A DNA stretch of 64,000 nt from Reinekea blandensis MED297 (GTDB taxonomy: Bacteria > Pseudomonadota > Gammaproteobacteria > Pseudomonadales > Natronospirillaceae), in NCBI RefSeq assembly GCF_000153185.1, contig NZ_CH724152.1, positions 250,566-314,565 on the forward strand. Reading direction: 5' to 3'. The position numbers and the translations under genes are program-made. This document shows positions 46,077 to 54,818 of this stretch, piece after piece. The notes under the pieces are model-generated. The model made no database searches. It had not been told where the DNA came from and saw only the letters and a program-made list of their open reading frames with translations. Positions within the stretch are counted from its first letter, which is position 1, and each line of letters starts with the position of its first letter.

Positions 46077-46183
46077 TTAGAGCTCTCTGACTTAAGTCTA
46101 GAAGTGAACAAATTATGGTCTTTCAAAGTTATTGTCAATATGGTTAATATGAAGCGTAAATCTAATGGTGGCGGTGCGAGTCT

Positions 46184-47503
46184 ATGGCTCTTCAGACAAT
46201 TCCATTCGGTCTTAAGAAATCTGAGCATGGTGAATCCCTTATTCATGTCGATGATGCAGAAAGAGGGCTTGCTTGTAATTGTGTATGTCCTGAGTGTGGA
46301 ATGCCTTTAGTAGCAGCAAAAAGTGGAAATACTGTTAACTACTTTAGACATCACAGCCTTTCTAGCGCACAAGACATCAAAACTAATTATATCGAGTGTC
46401 GAGAATCTGCTATCCACAAAGCAGCTAAACAGGTTGTTTATACAGCATCGTCAATTATGTTAAAGGGTTATTCAATTAAAGAAGATTTTAGAATCGAAAA
46501 ATTCTCAGATATTGAGCATATCGAGCATATTGTAGAAGATAGGGAATACCATATTAGTTATTCTCAAGTAGAAAAATTTCTAACGCCAGATTTAAAGCCT
46601 GATGTTACCCTCAGCTTTGTAGATTCTGACTATCCATTAGGAGTTGAGATATATGTATCTCACAAAAGCGATAAGCGAAAGATTAAAAAAGGTAATGACC
46701 AAAATGCTTGGCTAGTAGAGATCGATATTTCTTCATTCATAAAAAATAAAGGATGGACTAATGAAGACTTTGAAAAGGCAGTACTAAGAGAAACAGAACG
46801 TCAAACATATTTGTCACACCCCGAAAAAGAGAAGATCGCTGCGGAGCTAAGAAAAAGAGCAAAAGAAAACCTTATTAAAGAGAGGCTTAGGCGCAAAGAA
46901 AGAGCGAAAGATTCACTATCCAGTTTCTATCCGTTGAATGAAAAATATAAAATCAATTCGCCGGGACAAAACCAAAAATCTATCTTTGAGGGAAAAGAGA
47001 AAAAGGCAAAGGGTGTAATATCGAGTTCTCGTGACATTGTATTTGTGATTAATCATATGACTGGTAAACGTACAATCTACAGAAACTCCAACCCAAAAAT
47101 TCGTGACCCAGCTGTCGAAAATTGGAAAAAGGCACTCATCGACTATAACCGACCTCTAGATGTTTTAACTCGACTAGGTTTTGAGGATATAAGTCATTGT
47201 TTTCGCTATTGGGGTTCGCCTCCATTCTACACAATCGTAACAATGGTTTATCTCGTCTATAAGCGTGAACTTTTATCTGTAGATGAGTTCAATCAAGCTT
47301 GGGAAGATATGCTAATGAAAAATGACCTAGTGGTTCCTGATTTTTCCAAATTTGACGAGTTTAAAATGCTGTCATCAAAAATTCAGGTTGAAGTTTTGGA
47401 GTTAGAAGAAGCTCCGCTTATTGTATTTGATAGACTAATGAAAAATTGGGATCGAATTAATCAAGAGCTTAAACTGCGTGGCGTCATTAGTGATGAAACT
47501 TGA
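46184..47503 (+). CDS. CoiA-like protein (competence/nuclease family)
   Basis: A 439-residue protein. The N-terminus AERGLACNCVCPECGMPLVAAKSGNTVNYFRHHS carries a CoiA-type zinc finger. A stretch from about residue 75 to 190 (ESAIHKAAKQVVY..., LKPDVTLSF, PLGVEIYVSHKSDKRKI) has the layout of a restriction-endonuclease-like core in CoiA proteins, with Asp and Glu-x-x residues in place. A long basic coiled region (about 200-260) follows, then a C-terminal domain of unknown type. CoiA-like proteins occur on many islands, outside competent species as well. It is AT-rich compared with the host. Confidence 0.7.
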   Translation: MALQTIPFGLKKSEHGESLIHVDDAERGLACNCVCPECGMPLVAAKSGNTVNYFRHHSLSSAQDIKTNYIECRESAIHKAAKQVVYTASSIMLKGYSIKEDFRIEKFSDIEHIEHIVEDREYHISYSQVEKFLTPDLKPDVTLSFVDSDYPLGVEIYVSHKSDKRKIKKGNDQNAWLVEIDISSFIKNKGWTNEDFEKAVLRETERQTYLSHPEKEKIAAELRKRAKENLIKERLRRKERAKDSLSSFYPLNEKYKINSPGQNQKSIFEGKEKKAKGVISSSRDIVFVINHMTGKRTIYRNSNPKIRDPAVENWKKALIDYNRPLDVLTRLGFEDISHCFRYWGSPPFYTIVTMVYLVYKRELLSVDEFNQAWEDMLMKNDLVVPDFSKFDEFKMLSSKIQVEVLELEEAPLIVFDRLMKNWDRINQELKLRGVISDET

Positions 47504-47859
47504 AGTTTAGCGTTAAAGTTTGGATCAAATGTAGGGCTAACTTTATTGATCTATGAGTCTCTGGTAGCGTTCTTTGTAGTGTGTTCTGATACGTCTGCGA
47601 GCGTTGAATGCCCGTAACTCCTTCGATAGAGGTTGCAGCGAATCGGGCGATATCAGGAATGGCTATGAGTAATTCCCGCCGCGGTTCTGAGTCGCAACTC
47701 ATAGTAATCCAAGAAACAGACTTTGTAGAAAAATTGATGATCCTGGCTCAGTTGATTTCTATTTTACCTTCAATGTATGGCTTTAGAATTATCGTAAACT
47801 AATATAGTGTAAGATTTAACATAGCCTATGCCATGCTACAAACTACTTGTTGGGGTTAA
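47504..47859. other. Gap in the island holding repeat copy 2
   Basis: 356 bases without a credible gene. The repeat copy 2 takes 47608-47692. The remainder is AT-rich and presumably carries the promoter of the RelA/SpoT-domain gene. Confidence 0.5.
47608..47692 (+). repeat. Hairpin-rich repeat element, copy 2 (degraded)
   Basis: Aligns with 44963-45045. Shared blocks are TCGATAGAGGTTG, GCGAA.CGGGCG, ATGAGTAATTCCCGCCGC (copy 1: ACGAGTACTTCCCGCCGC) and GAGTC. Several of the hairpin arms of copy 1 are broken here, so it looks older. It separates the CoiA-like and RelA/SpoT genes. Confidence 0.6.
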
Positions 47860-49017
47860 GTGTTGACTGAAACCAAGGTTTATTCAAATAAAGATATTAT
47901 TAAAGCGGGAAAGATTCTTTCTAAAATGAAGGATTACTCTACCGAGGAGATAGACTTTGCGTTCTCAGCATTGTCTTACTGGAGATATAGTCATAATACT
48001 GCGCTGTTAAAAGCATATAACTTTGTCGGAGAGTCCTCAAAAGAAATTGATAAATACTCTATTGTTGCAAAGAGGCTTAAACGTAAAGAATCTATTATCT
48101 ACAAGCTAGTTCGTTTTAAAGGCATGAGCTTAAGGTCAATGAACGATATCGCTGGTTGTAGGGTAATAATATCTGATTTAAAAAAAGCAAGAAGGCTTCT
48201 TCGTGGCTTGAAAAAAGATGAGCACTTTCAACGAGAAATAGGATATAAAATTAATGACTACATTGAAAAACCACAAGAGGATGGATACAGAGGAGTACAT
48301 ATAATATCGAAGTTCGAAAACGATGAAGGTAAGCTTTTAAATGTCGAGATACAAATAAGAACATTGCTCCAACACTATTGGGCTACTTCCGTAGAAATAA
48401 TTGATATCCTGACAGGTCAAAATCTGAAGCAAAAGAAAGGTGAAAGAAAGTGGTCTCATTTTTTTCAATTAGTTTCTGATCAGTTTTCGAACATGGATGA
48501 TATTCAAAGCTTTGTTCAGTTAGAAGAAGTAGAGCAGAAGAAGCGATATAGTGAGTTCTTAGCAAATTTAAGTCCGCCTTATATAGAAAAAAACTGGGAT
48601 GGTTTAGTCAGAATAAGACAACTTTCAAGAGATCTTGATGTATCAAGACGATTAAGGGCATTTGCTGCATCTGTTAAGGTTATAGAGGAGCATTTGAAAT
48701 CTGATGAGCGTACAGGTTATGTGCTTGTTGAGTTGGATGTTAAGAAAAATATTCTAAAGACTCGAACTTTTTTAGAAAGTGAAAGTAGGGCTGCAGAGGC
48801 TAAATTGACAGAAATAGAGAGAAGAGAGTTTTCGAGAAAAGACTTTATATGCGCATTGGTATCTACAAACTCAATAAGTGGTTTGAAAGAGGCATTTCCA
48901 AACTACTTTGCTGACTCAACGAACTTTATAACGTTTTTAAAGCTTATCGAAGAGGCTGCCATGTTTGTAAAACCTAATCGATTCGTGAAGTTTATGTCAT
49001 GGTTGAAATTACCCTAA
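47860..49017 (+). CDS. RelA/SpoT-domain protein, possible alarmone-synthetase toxin
   Basis: A 385-residue protein started by GTG. Residues about 65-180 are a RelA/SpoT nucleotidyltransferase domain: RLKRKESIIYKLVRFKGMSLRSMNDIAGCRVI, DGYRGVHII and VEIQIRTLLQHYWA. The Asp, Tyr and Glu positions needed for pyrophosphate transfer are kept. There is no HD hydrolase or TGS/ACT region. The C-terminal half (about 200-385) is helical and unassigned. The size and single-gene layout resemble stand-alone toxic small alarmone synthetases, including fused toxin-antitoxin forms such as CapRel. No separate antitoxin gene is seen. The role is inference. Confidence 0.75.
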   Translation: MLTETKVYSNKDIIKAGKILSKMKDYSTEEIDFAFSALSYWRYSHNTALLKAYNFVGESSKEIDKYSIVAKRLKRKESIIYKLVRFKGMSLRSMNDIAGCRVIISDLKKARRLLRGLKKDEHFQREIGYKINDYIEKPQEDGYRGVHIISKFENDEGKLLNVEIQIRTLLQHYWATSVEIIDILTGQNLKQKKGERKWSHFFQLVSDQFSNMDDIQSFVQLEEVEQKKRYSEFLANLSPPYIEKNWDGLVRIRQLSRDLDVSRRLRAFAASVKVIEEHLKSDERTGYVLVELDVKKNILKTRTFLESESRAAEAKLTEIERREFSRKDFICALVSTNSISGLKEAFPNYFADSTNFITFLKLIEEAAMFVKPNRFVKFMSWLKLP

Positions 49018-49154
49018 TGATACTCCCTTTGTGCTTGGCAAAAAGCTACTTTTGATTAGTTTAACTAGTTCTTAATTATTTTACTTAGTTAGTTCGGCAG
49101 TGTAGATGTATAACTATGTTAAACTCCCCCAAAACAAAACCACACGAGTAACCC

Positions 49155-50066
49155 ATGCTAAAACCCCTAATCGCCAGCGCCGCCATAGCTACCCTCGCCA
49201 GCTGCGCCAGCCTCCAATCCGAACCCAGCACTGCGCAAAACCTAGCCTCGCCGTCACCGCTCACCTTTAAACGCGATTTACGGCTCATCGAAGCCCGTGA
49301 AGTGATGCGCATTGCCGATCTCGACGTCGATCTGCGCGATGACGCCTGGATCGCCGAGTGGCAGGGCTATGAGTTCGATGCGGAGACGTTAACGCCAGAA
49401 GAAGCGCAGCGCATTAAAGACGCCTTATATGACTTTCCACTCCGTCGGGTGGATCTCGCCGGGAACAGTGAAGCGGCGGAGTTTAAAGATTCGCTAGGCG
49501 ATACTTTTGGTGTGTCGATTCGGTTAATGATGACGGCCGATGCCAATACCGAAGAAACAGAGTTGGTTGAGCAGTACGCGAATGCCGCCCAAACCTTTTA
49601 TGACACCCTGAACTCGCAAGCTGAATTGACGGTGTCGTCTCGGGATGTCGATACCGTCACCGGAACCGATGTGGAGCGGGCGGTTAAGCTGGAAGAAAAC
49701 TTTCTCAACATGAATCAGTACAACAAAGGTGAGCAAGTTTCGTCGGTTGTCGTCGATGACAAACGCTATGTCAGTGGTTTTTACTTCGTGCCGAAGATGT
49801 CGATGATGGATGCGTTCATGGCGAAGCCGCGTAAATCCTATGAACGTCAGGTAGATGCCGCCGTCATGGCCTTTTTAGCGTTAGACATCCCGAACCTGTA
49901 CTTGGTGATTGGTCAGAACGCGCAGAACTACTTGCCCCCGGGTGTTGTTGATAATGACGGGCAGTTTCATATCGCATACCGGTATCGCGATGGAGGCAGC
50001 TTAACGCTGCCTGCTGAGCTGGTGCTGTATCAGACCAAACTGGTTGTCGACGATCTGCTCGACTGA
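49155..50066 (+). CDS. Lipoprotein, unknown function
   Basis: A 303-residue protein with a lipoprotein signal ending at lipobox LASC (Cys17). The rest is acidic and contains no family I recognise. GC-rich codon use returns here, marking the end of the AT-rich island. It is monocistronic, with a terminator 18 bases after the stop. Confidence 0.75.
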   Translation: MLKPLIASAAIATLASCASLQSEPSTAQNLASPSPLTFKRDLRLIEAREVMRIADLDVDLRDDAWIAEWQGYEFDAETLTPEEAQRIKDALYDFPLRRVDLAGNSEAAEFKDSLGDTFGVSIRLMMTADANTEETELVEQYANAAQTFYDTLNSQAELTVSSRDVDTVTGTDVERAVKLEENFLNMNQYNKGEQVSSVVVDDKRYVSGFYFVPKMSMMDAFMAKPRKSYERQVDAAVMAFLALDIPNLYLVIGQNAQNYLPPGVVDNDGQFHIAYRYRDGGSLTLPAELVLYQTKLVVDDLLD

Positions 50067-50084
50067 GTGAGTAGTGTGTTACTA

Positions 50085-50108
50085 AGCCAGCCATGTGCTG
50101 GCTTTTTT
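50085..50108 (+). terminator. Terminator after the lipoprotein gene
   Basis: AGCCAGC (50085-50091) pairs with GCTGGCT (50097-50103) and is followed by TTTTT. Confidence 0.88.
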
Positions 50109-50188
50109 GTTTTTTAAGACCTTTTCTTTTACGACAGGAATCTACCCAGCAAGCCCAACCCACATAGCCAAGTCATGTGTCCGGCCCC

Positions 50189-50989
50189 TCAAGGCACAAT
50201 CCCCGTCGCCATCCCGGCATCGGTTAATATTTCGGTATAGTCACCACTCGCTTTCAGGCGTTGTAACCCCTGGTTAAATAACGCCTGCAGTTCCCGGCCA
50301 CGGTCGCTCATATTGAAAATCACTGCGGTGGTTTCTTCATGAATCGGGCGAGGGTCGTGCGTCAATATTTGGCTCTGCTGCGGTTCGAGTTCATTACGCA
50401 TAAGCCAGTACGCGACATTCACTTCTGAAGGGAACAACTGCACCCGCTGGGCCGCCAGCATCCTCAGTGCGTAGATATCAAAATCGACAATGGTGGTCAT
50501 CAGTTGGTTCTGCTCTACGGCATCGTCAAACCGCTCGCCATAGCTGTAGCCGGCCACCTGGGCGATGAGGTATGGCTTCAGGTCACTGACGTCGGTCCAC
50601 GTCAGGTCCAGCGTTTTATGATGAAACAGCATGAAATGGTGCTGCAGGACCGGGTCGCTGAACAGCACTTCCTGTAAGCGTTTAGGGGTCTGTTGCCAGG
50701 TAAAGGAGCCATCGTAATGGTCATTGACCACATACTCGTACGAGCGGGCCCAGGGGAAATAGTCGATTTCAACGTCCATGCCGACTTCGGCAAAGGCCTT
50801 GCGAACCAGCTCTGTTGATGGGCCGCCATTGGGGAGCGATTCAGACGTATAGGGGGGCCATTCGCCACTGGCCAGGTGAACGGTTTCGGCCTGCGCGAGT
50901 GCGGCCAAACTCAACCAGCCGGTGAATAACAGGGAGCCACACGAAAGTAACACGGATCGAAGGCGTTTCGTCCAGGACGCTGCGTGCAT
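50189..50989 (-). CDS. Periplasmic amino-acid-binding-like protein (SBP_bac_3)
   Basis: A 266-residue exported protein with a long signal peptide (residues 1 to about 34, cut near AQA-ET). The SBP_bac_3 pattern is clear: VHLASGEWPPYTSESLPNGGPSTELVRKAFAEVGMDVEIDYFPWARSYEYV. No permease or ATPase genes adjoin. Solitary proteins of this type in marine gammaproteobacteria are common and usually uncharacterised; they may sense or bind peptides or polar amino acids. Confidence 0.82.
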   Translation of the reverse strand: MHAASWTKRLRSVLLSCGSLLFTGWLSLAALAQAETVHLASGEWPPYTSESLPNGGPSTELVRKAFAEVGMDVEIDYFPWARSYEYVVNDHYDGSFTWQQTPKRLQEVLFSDPVLQHHFMLFHHKTLDLTWTDVSDLKPYLIAQVAGYSYGERFDDAVEQNQLMTTIVDFDIYALRMLAAQRVQLFPSEVNVAYWLMRNELEPQQSQILTHDPRPIHEETTAVIFNMSDRGRELQALFNQGLQRLKASGDYTEILTDAGMATGIVP

Positions 50990-51252
50990 GTAATCGGTTT
51001 CCTGAGGTCTTTTTTTGAGTGTAGTTCGAACTTTTCATTTTGACAGGTCGGTATGTGGATTCGTGTGAAGAAATTTCTGGCGTGGAGCAAAACCCGATTT
51101 GATTTTGGACGGTTCAGCCTTCCTTTCTGCCTAATCAACGGATAAAACCCGTTCGACAGGAATGTAACGGTGGCTACAGAAAGAGAAGCCATACTCTGGG
51201 GCGCGCTGGCTGGCGCCCCCAGGGAGCTCATGGAACCAGGCGAACTTCTGAC

Positions 51253-52134
51253 TCAGGACACTAGCTCGACCGAGCGCTGTTCACGTACCTGCGCACGACC
51301 GCCGGCCATCAGATGGTCAATGTGGCCGTCTGACGCTAACGACAAACGTACATCGATCACGCTCGGTGACGGTTCGGCCATCAAGCGTCCTTGTTCAATC
51401 AGAAAGTGTTGTTGCGTCATGCCGGCCACTTCATACAGATAACAGGCCAGCGGCCCGGCCGCCATACCGGTGGCGGCCTCTTCTAAGATGCCATAGCGTG
51501 GCGCAAACATGCGGGCCGAGGCGTGACGTTGTGGGTCTGCGGTCTCGGTGGTGTATACGTAAACACCGATCAGATCGAGCGCTTCGCTCAATTGGGCGAT
51601 GCCTGCCTGATCGACCGCGAGTCGGGCCAGGGTGTCCATGTTGTTGACGGCCAGTATCACAAAGGCGTTGCCGGTGTTGACCACGCTGGGAATAAGCTCC
51701 GTTGGACGATCGGCGTCCGTCAATCCAAGGCTTTCCAGTAACTGGTGGTGCTGGTGTTCATTGAGTGCTTGAAAGCTCGGTGCCGTTTGCGCCATGTACG
51801 CGTAATCGCCCTCCAAAGCAATGGCGCGGCAACCGTCGATGGTTTCTTTAGAACTCTGCTTCGCACTCAGCCGACCCTGTTGTTGCAGGTAGCTGAAGGT
51901 GGCTACGGTGGCATGGCCGCAGTGTGCAATCTGTCGTGCAGGGGTGAAGAACTCCAGTTTGACGTCGGCACAGACAGACCTGGACACAAAGGCGGTTTCT
52001 GAGAGCCCGATTTGGCGGGCAATGGTTTGTTTCTGTTCCGTCGTAAAACGGTCCGCGTCCAACACAACGCCGGCGGGGTTGCCACCCTGGTTGCCATCAA
52101 TAAAGGCGTGAACAATCGGGACAGTTAAGGTCAT
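51253..52134 (-). CDS. PhzF-family isomerase
   Basis: A 293-residue enzyme of the PhzF family (diaminopimelate-epimerase fold). The opening VPIVHAFIDGNQGGNPAGVVLDAD, the catalytic-type Glu in IGLSETAFV, CGHATVATFSYL and the tail TGMAAGPLACYL are typical. PhzF itself isomerises dihydrohydroxyanthranilate; most homologues have unknown substrates. The start at 52134 is used because GGAG lies 9 bases upstream. It follows the DUF1127 gene by 20 bases. Confidence 0.9.
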   Translation of the reverse strand: MTLTVPIVHAFIDGNQGGNPAGVVLDADRFTTEQKQTIARQIGLSETAFVSRSVCADVKLEFFTPARQIAHCGHATVATFSYLQQQGRLSAKQSSKETIDGCRAIALEGDYAYMAQTAPSFQALNEHQHHQLLESLGLTDADRPTELIPSVVNTGNAFVILAVNNMDTLARLAVDQAGIAQLSEALDLIGVYVYTTETADPQRHASARMFAPRYGILEEAATGMAAGPLACYLYEVAGMTQQHFLIEQGRLMAEPSPSVIDVRLSLASDGHIDHLMAGGRAQVREQRSVELVS

Positions 52135-52154
52135 GTTGTTTACTCCAAAGTCGG

Positions 52155-52367
52155 TTATTTCCAAAAGGGCTTGCGGGCTTCAGTGAGCGACTGGCCTCGG
52201 GTTAGGCCAAGGTCCCGCAGGGTGTGATCGGACAGTTGCGCCAGCGCTTTGCGGCTTCGATGGCGATGTACCCAGCGTTGAATACGCAGGCTTAGGGTTG
52301 CCGTCCAGGGGTCACGGCGGGTATTGCATGAGTAAGTGATGTGGGTGTTTGCGGTTTGGGTGCACAT
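52155..52367 (-). CDS. DUF1127 small protein
   Basis: A 70-residue basic protein with the DUF1127 core at its C-terminal end (RHRSRKALAQLSDHTLRDLGLTRGQ). Such short Arg-rich proteins are widespread; some bind RNA or affect phosphate and carbon metabolism. It lies 20 bases upstream of phzF, so the two are a likely operon, divergent from a LysR regulator. Confidence 0.85.
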   Translation of the reverse strand: MCTQTANTHITYSCNTRRDPWTATLSLRIQRWVHRHRSRKALAQLSDHTLRDLGLTRGQSLTEARKPFWK

Positions 52368-52480
52368 GGTTTGCTCTCGTCGGTCAGGCTGTGAAGCGCA
52401 CTTTGCCGCGGAGCAATGTCTGCGACAAACGAGATTTTTACCGTTATGATTAACTTAAACTTAACCATGAGATAGCGGCG

Positions 52481-53419
52481 ATGGCACAGGGCCCCAGTTT
52501 GAAGGCGTTGCAGGCGTTTCGGGTTGCCGGCGAAACGCAAAGTTTTAAACAGGCGGCGGAGCGGCTTTTTGTCTCGCAGGCAGCCATCAGCCAGCAGATT
52601 AAAACGTTGGAAGCGTACCTTGGCGTTCGCCTCTTTCATCGACGAACCCGGGAGGTCGCCTTAACGCCGGAAGGTCAGCAGCTTTACCTGGCGGTTCAGC
52701 AGGGCTTTGACCAGATCGACCGGGGCGTTCGCGTGTTGATGTCCGATTCGCACCCGTCCCGGTTGAACATCAGCACCACGCCTTCGTTTGCCAGTCGTTG
52801 GCTGGTGCCCCGTCTGGGGACGTTGCAGGCACTTTCCCCGGAGCTGACGATTAATGTGTCGCTGTCGCAATCACTCGTTACGTTTGACGACTCCAGCGTG
52901 GATGTCGCCATTCGCTTTGGCACCGGTCAGTACCCGGAGCTGGAATCGGTAAAACTGTTTGACGAAGTGCTGGTGCCGGTCTGCCATCCGTCATTGTTGA
53001 ACCGTTCGGCATCCGTGTCGGCACAGGTGAGTGCCATGCCGCTGCTGATGGATGAAGCGCCCGACATGTTGACGGCATGGGCGAGGCTCAGCGACGCCGC
53101 TGGACTGAATCTTGACCCCGCATCGTCGAAGTTCACCGTCACCGATGCCAACATGCTGGTGGAAGCCGTATTGGCCGGGCAGGGGTTAAGCCTGTTGCCC
53201 TTTGGTTTGATTCACCCGCTGATCGAACGACAGCAACTGGTGTGTCCATTGCCGGTCTGGGTGAAGTCGACCTTCGACTATTATCTGGTGGCACCGGCGG
53301 CGAGTTTTAAGCGGCAGAAAGTGAAAATGCTCAACTCGTTTCTGCAAACCGCGTTTGAAGAGACACAGGCACGCTGGAACGCGTTTGAGCGCGATGTCGC
53401 AGGACGATCAAGGGGTTAG
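52481..53419 (+). CDS. LysR-family regulator (GcvA-like)
   Basis: A 312-residue LysR-type regulator. The HTH is at about residues 6-65 (SLKALQAFRVAGETQSFKQAAERLFVSQAAISQQIKTLEAYLGVRLFHR), followed by the substrate domain with the GcvA-type features TPSFASRWLVPRLG and DVAIRFGTGQYPEL. It is divergent from the DUF1127-phzF pair with 113 bases between them, which contain TTAAC-type repeated segments (about 52448-52467). It probably regulates that operon. Confidence 0.9.
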   Translation: MAQGPSLKALQAFRVAGETQSFKQAAERLFVSQAAISQQIKTLEAYLGVRLFHRRTREVALTPEGQQLYLAVQQGFDQIDRGVRVLMSDSHPSRLNISTTPSFASRWLVPRLGTLQALSPELTINVSLSQSLVTFDDSSVDVAIRFGTGQYPELESVKLFDEVLVPVCHPSLLNRSASVSAQVSAMPLLMDEAPDMLTAWARLSDAAGLNLDPASSKFTVTDANMLVEAVLAGQGLSLLPFGLIHPLIERQQLVCPLPVWVKSTFDYYLVAPAASFKRQKVKMLNSFLQTAFEETQARWNAFERDVAGRSRG

Positions 53420-53441
53420 CGTTGACCTTTTAGGGCCTGTG

Positions 53442-54818
53442 TTACAGGCCGTCATGGTCAGCGTCTTCTTTGAACTGGGCTTTATCCAGGCCGTGCTTTT
53501 TCATCTTGTCGTAGAGCGTTTTCCGCGCCAGGCCGAGGTATTCCATGGTGTCTTTGATGCTGCCTTGGCACATCTGCAGGGCATTCTGAATCATGGAGCG
53601 TTCAAAGGCATCGACCATATCGGACAGGCTCTGTGGTGTTGGGGTGTCGACCGAGGCCGCCGACTGAATCTCATCCAGGGCGACCGGCCCCATCAGCACA
53701 TATCGCTCAGCACGGTTGCGCAGCTCCCGCACGTTGCCGGGCCAGTCGTGTTGCAGTAACAGGCCGATTTGCTGTTTGTTCAGCGGGATGCTTTCGCGGC
53801 CATAGCGGGCGGCGGCAATCAACGCAAAATGGTGGAACAGCAGGTGGATGTCTTCGCGCCGTTCGCGCAATGGTGGAATGTCGATCTGGATGACATTGAG
53901 CCGGTAATACAGATCCTCCCGAAACTCGCCGCGTTCACTTTTGCTTTTCAAATCGGACTTGGTTGCGGCGATGATCCGCACATCCAGCCCGATGCTGACA
54001 TTGCTGCCCAGCCGTTCGACTTTGCGCTCTTCCAGAACCCGCAGCAGACGAACCTGCAAAGCCAACGGCATACTTTCCAGTTCATCGAGAAAGATGGTGC
54101 CTTTGTTGGCGTGCTCGAACTTACCGATGCGTTTTTTCTCCGCGCCGGTGAAGGCACCGGCTTCGTGCCCGAACAGTTCACTTTCAATCAGATTCTCCGG
54201 TACCGCGCCGCAGTTGATGGCAACAAAGTTATGTTGGCTGCGCTCGCTGGTTTCATGAATGTAGCGGGCAATGGCGTCCTTACCGGCGCCGGTTTCACCG
54301 CTGAGTAAAATGTCCGCCGAGGTATCGACCAGATTTTCCAGCATCGACAAAACGCGCTTCATCTTCGGCGATTCACCGCCAAGCAAACGCGGGCCGGGCC
54401 GGGCGAAAATTCTCAGCTGGGCTTTGAGTACCCGGTTTTCCAGAGCGAGGTGGCGTTTTTCCAACGCATGTTTCAACAGTTCAATGAGCTCGTCCTGGTT
54501 AAAGGGTTTTTCAATGAAGTCATAAGCGCCGAGTTGCATGGCGGTGACGGCCGTACCGATGTCACCCTGACCGGTCAGGATGATGACCGGTATCGACTCA
54601 TCAATCTGCTGGACGGCCTTGAGCAAATCGAGCCCGTTGATGCCGGGCATGTGAAAGTCGCACAGCACAACGCCCTGAAAATCCGGTCGCAGAATCTTCA
54701 GGGCGCTGGCGGCATTGTCGAAGGTCTCGGTGGTGAGCTCTTCCAGCTGCAGCGTTTGCTGGATAGCCTGGCGGATGGCAGCATCATCGTCGATAAACAG
54801 TACATCGGTTGCGGTCAT
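53442..54818 (-). CDS. dctD: Sigma-54-dependent response regulator, DctD-like
   Basis: A 458-residue enhancer-binding protein. Residues about 1-120 are a receiver (VLFIDDDAAIRQAIQ, phosphoacceptor Asp in LCDFHMPGINGLDLL, TGQGD, KPF). Residues about 145-375 are an AAA+ domain with GETGAGKD, ELFGHEAGAFTGA (sigma-54 contact) and LDELESMPLALQ. A Fis-type HTH ends the protein (DTMEYLGLARKTLYDKMKKHGL). It overlaps dctB by 4 bases and follows TRAP transporter genes, so it probably turns them on from a sigma-54 promoter. Confidence 0.93.
   Translation of the reverse strand: MTATDVLFIDDDAAIRQAIQQTLQLEELTTETFDNAASALKILRPDFQGVVLCDFHMPGINGLDLLKAVQQIDESIPVIILTGQGDIGTAVTAMQLGAYDFIEKPFNQDELIELLKHALEKRHLALENRVLKAQLRIFARPGPRLLGGESPKMKRVLSMLENLVDTSADILLSGETGAGKDAIARYIHETSERSQHNFVAINCGAVPENLIESELFGHEAGAFTGAEKKRIGKFEHANKGTIFLDELESMPLALQVRLLRVLEERKVERLGSNVSIGLDVRIIAATKSDLKSKSERGEFREDLYYRLNVIQIDIPPLRERREDIHLLFHHFALIAAARYGRESIPLNKQQIGLLLQHDWPGNVRELRNRAERYVLMGPVALDEIQSAASVDTPTPQSLSDMVDAFERSMIQNALQMCQGSIKDTMEYLGLARKTLYDKMKKHGLDKAQFKEDADHDGL

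Larger units (their letters stand above)
44902..49085. mobile_element. Probable genomic island behind ssrA, no integrase seen
   Basis: The stretch is visibly AT-rich compared with both sides, its genes use AT-rich codons, and they belong to families common in islands. It abuts the 3' end of ssrA, a well-known integration site. No integrase, transposase or clear right-hand copy of the ssrA end is visible, so it may be a degraded or integrase-less island. The borders are approximate. Confidence 0.55.

Noticed and set aside
44902-49085. Complete integrative element with att sites
   Set aside because: No integrase is present and no clear second copy of the ssrA end was found at the right border, only an 11-base match in the repeat at about 47650.
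51195-51225. GC-rich hairpin after phzF as a terminator
   Set aside because: No T-run on either strand and the stem has a bulge.
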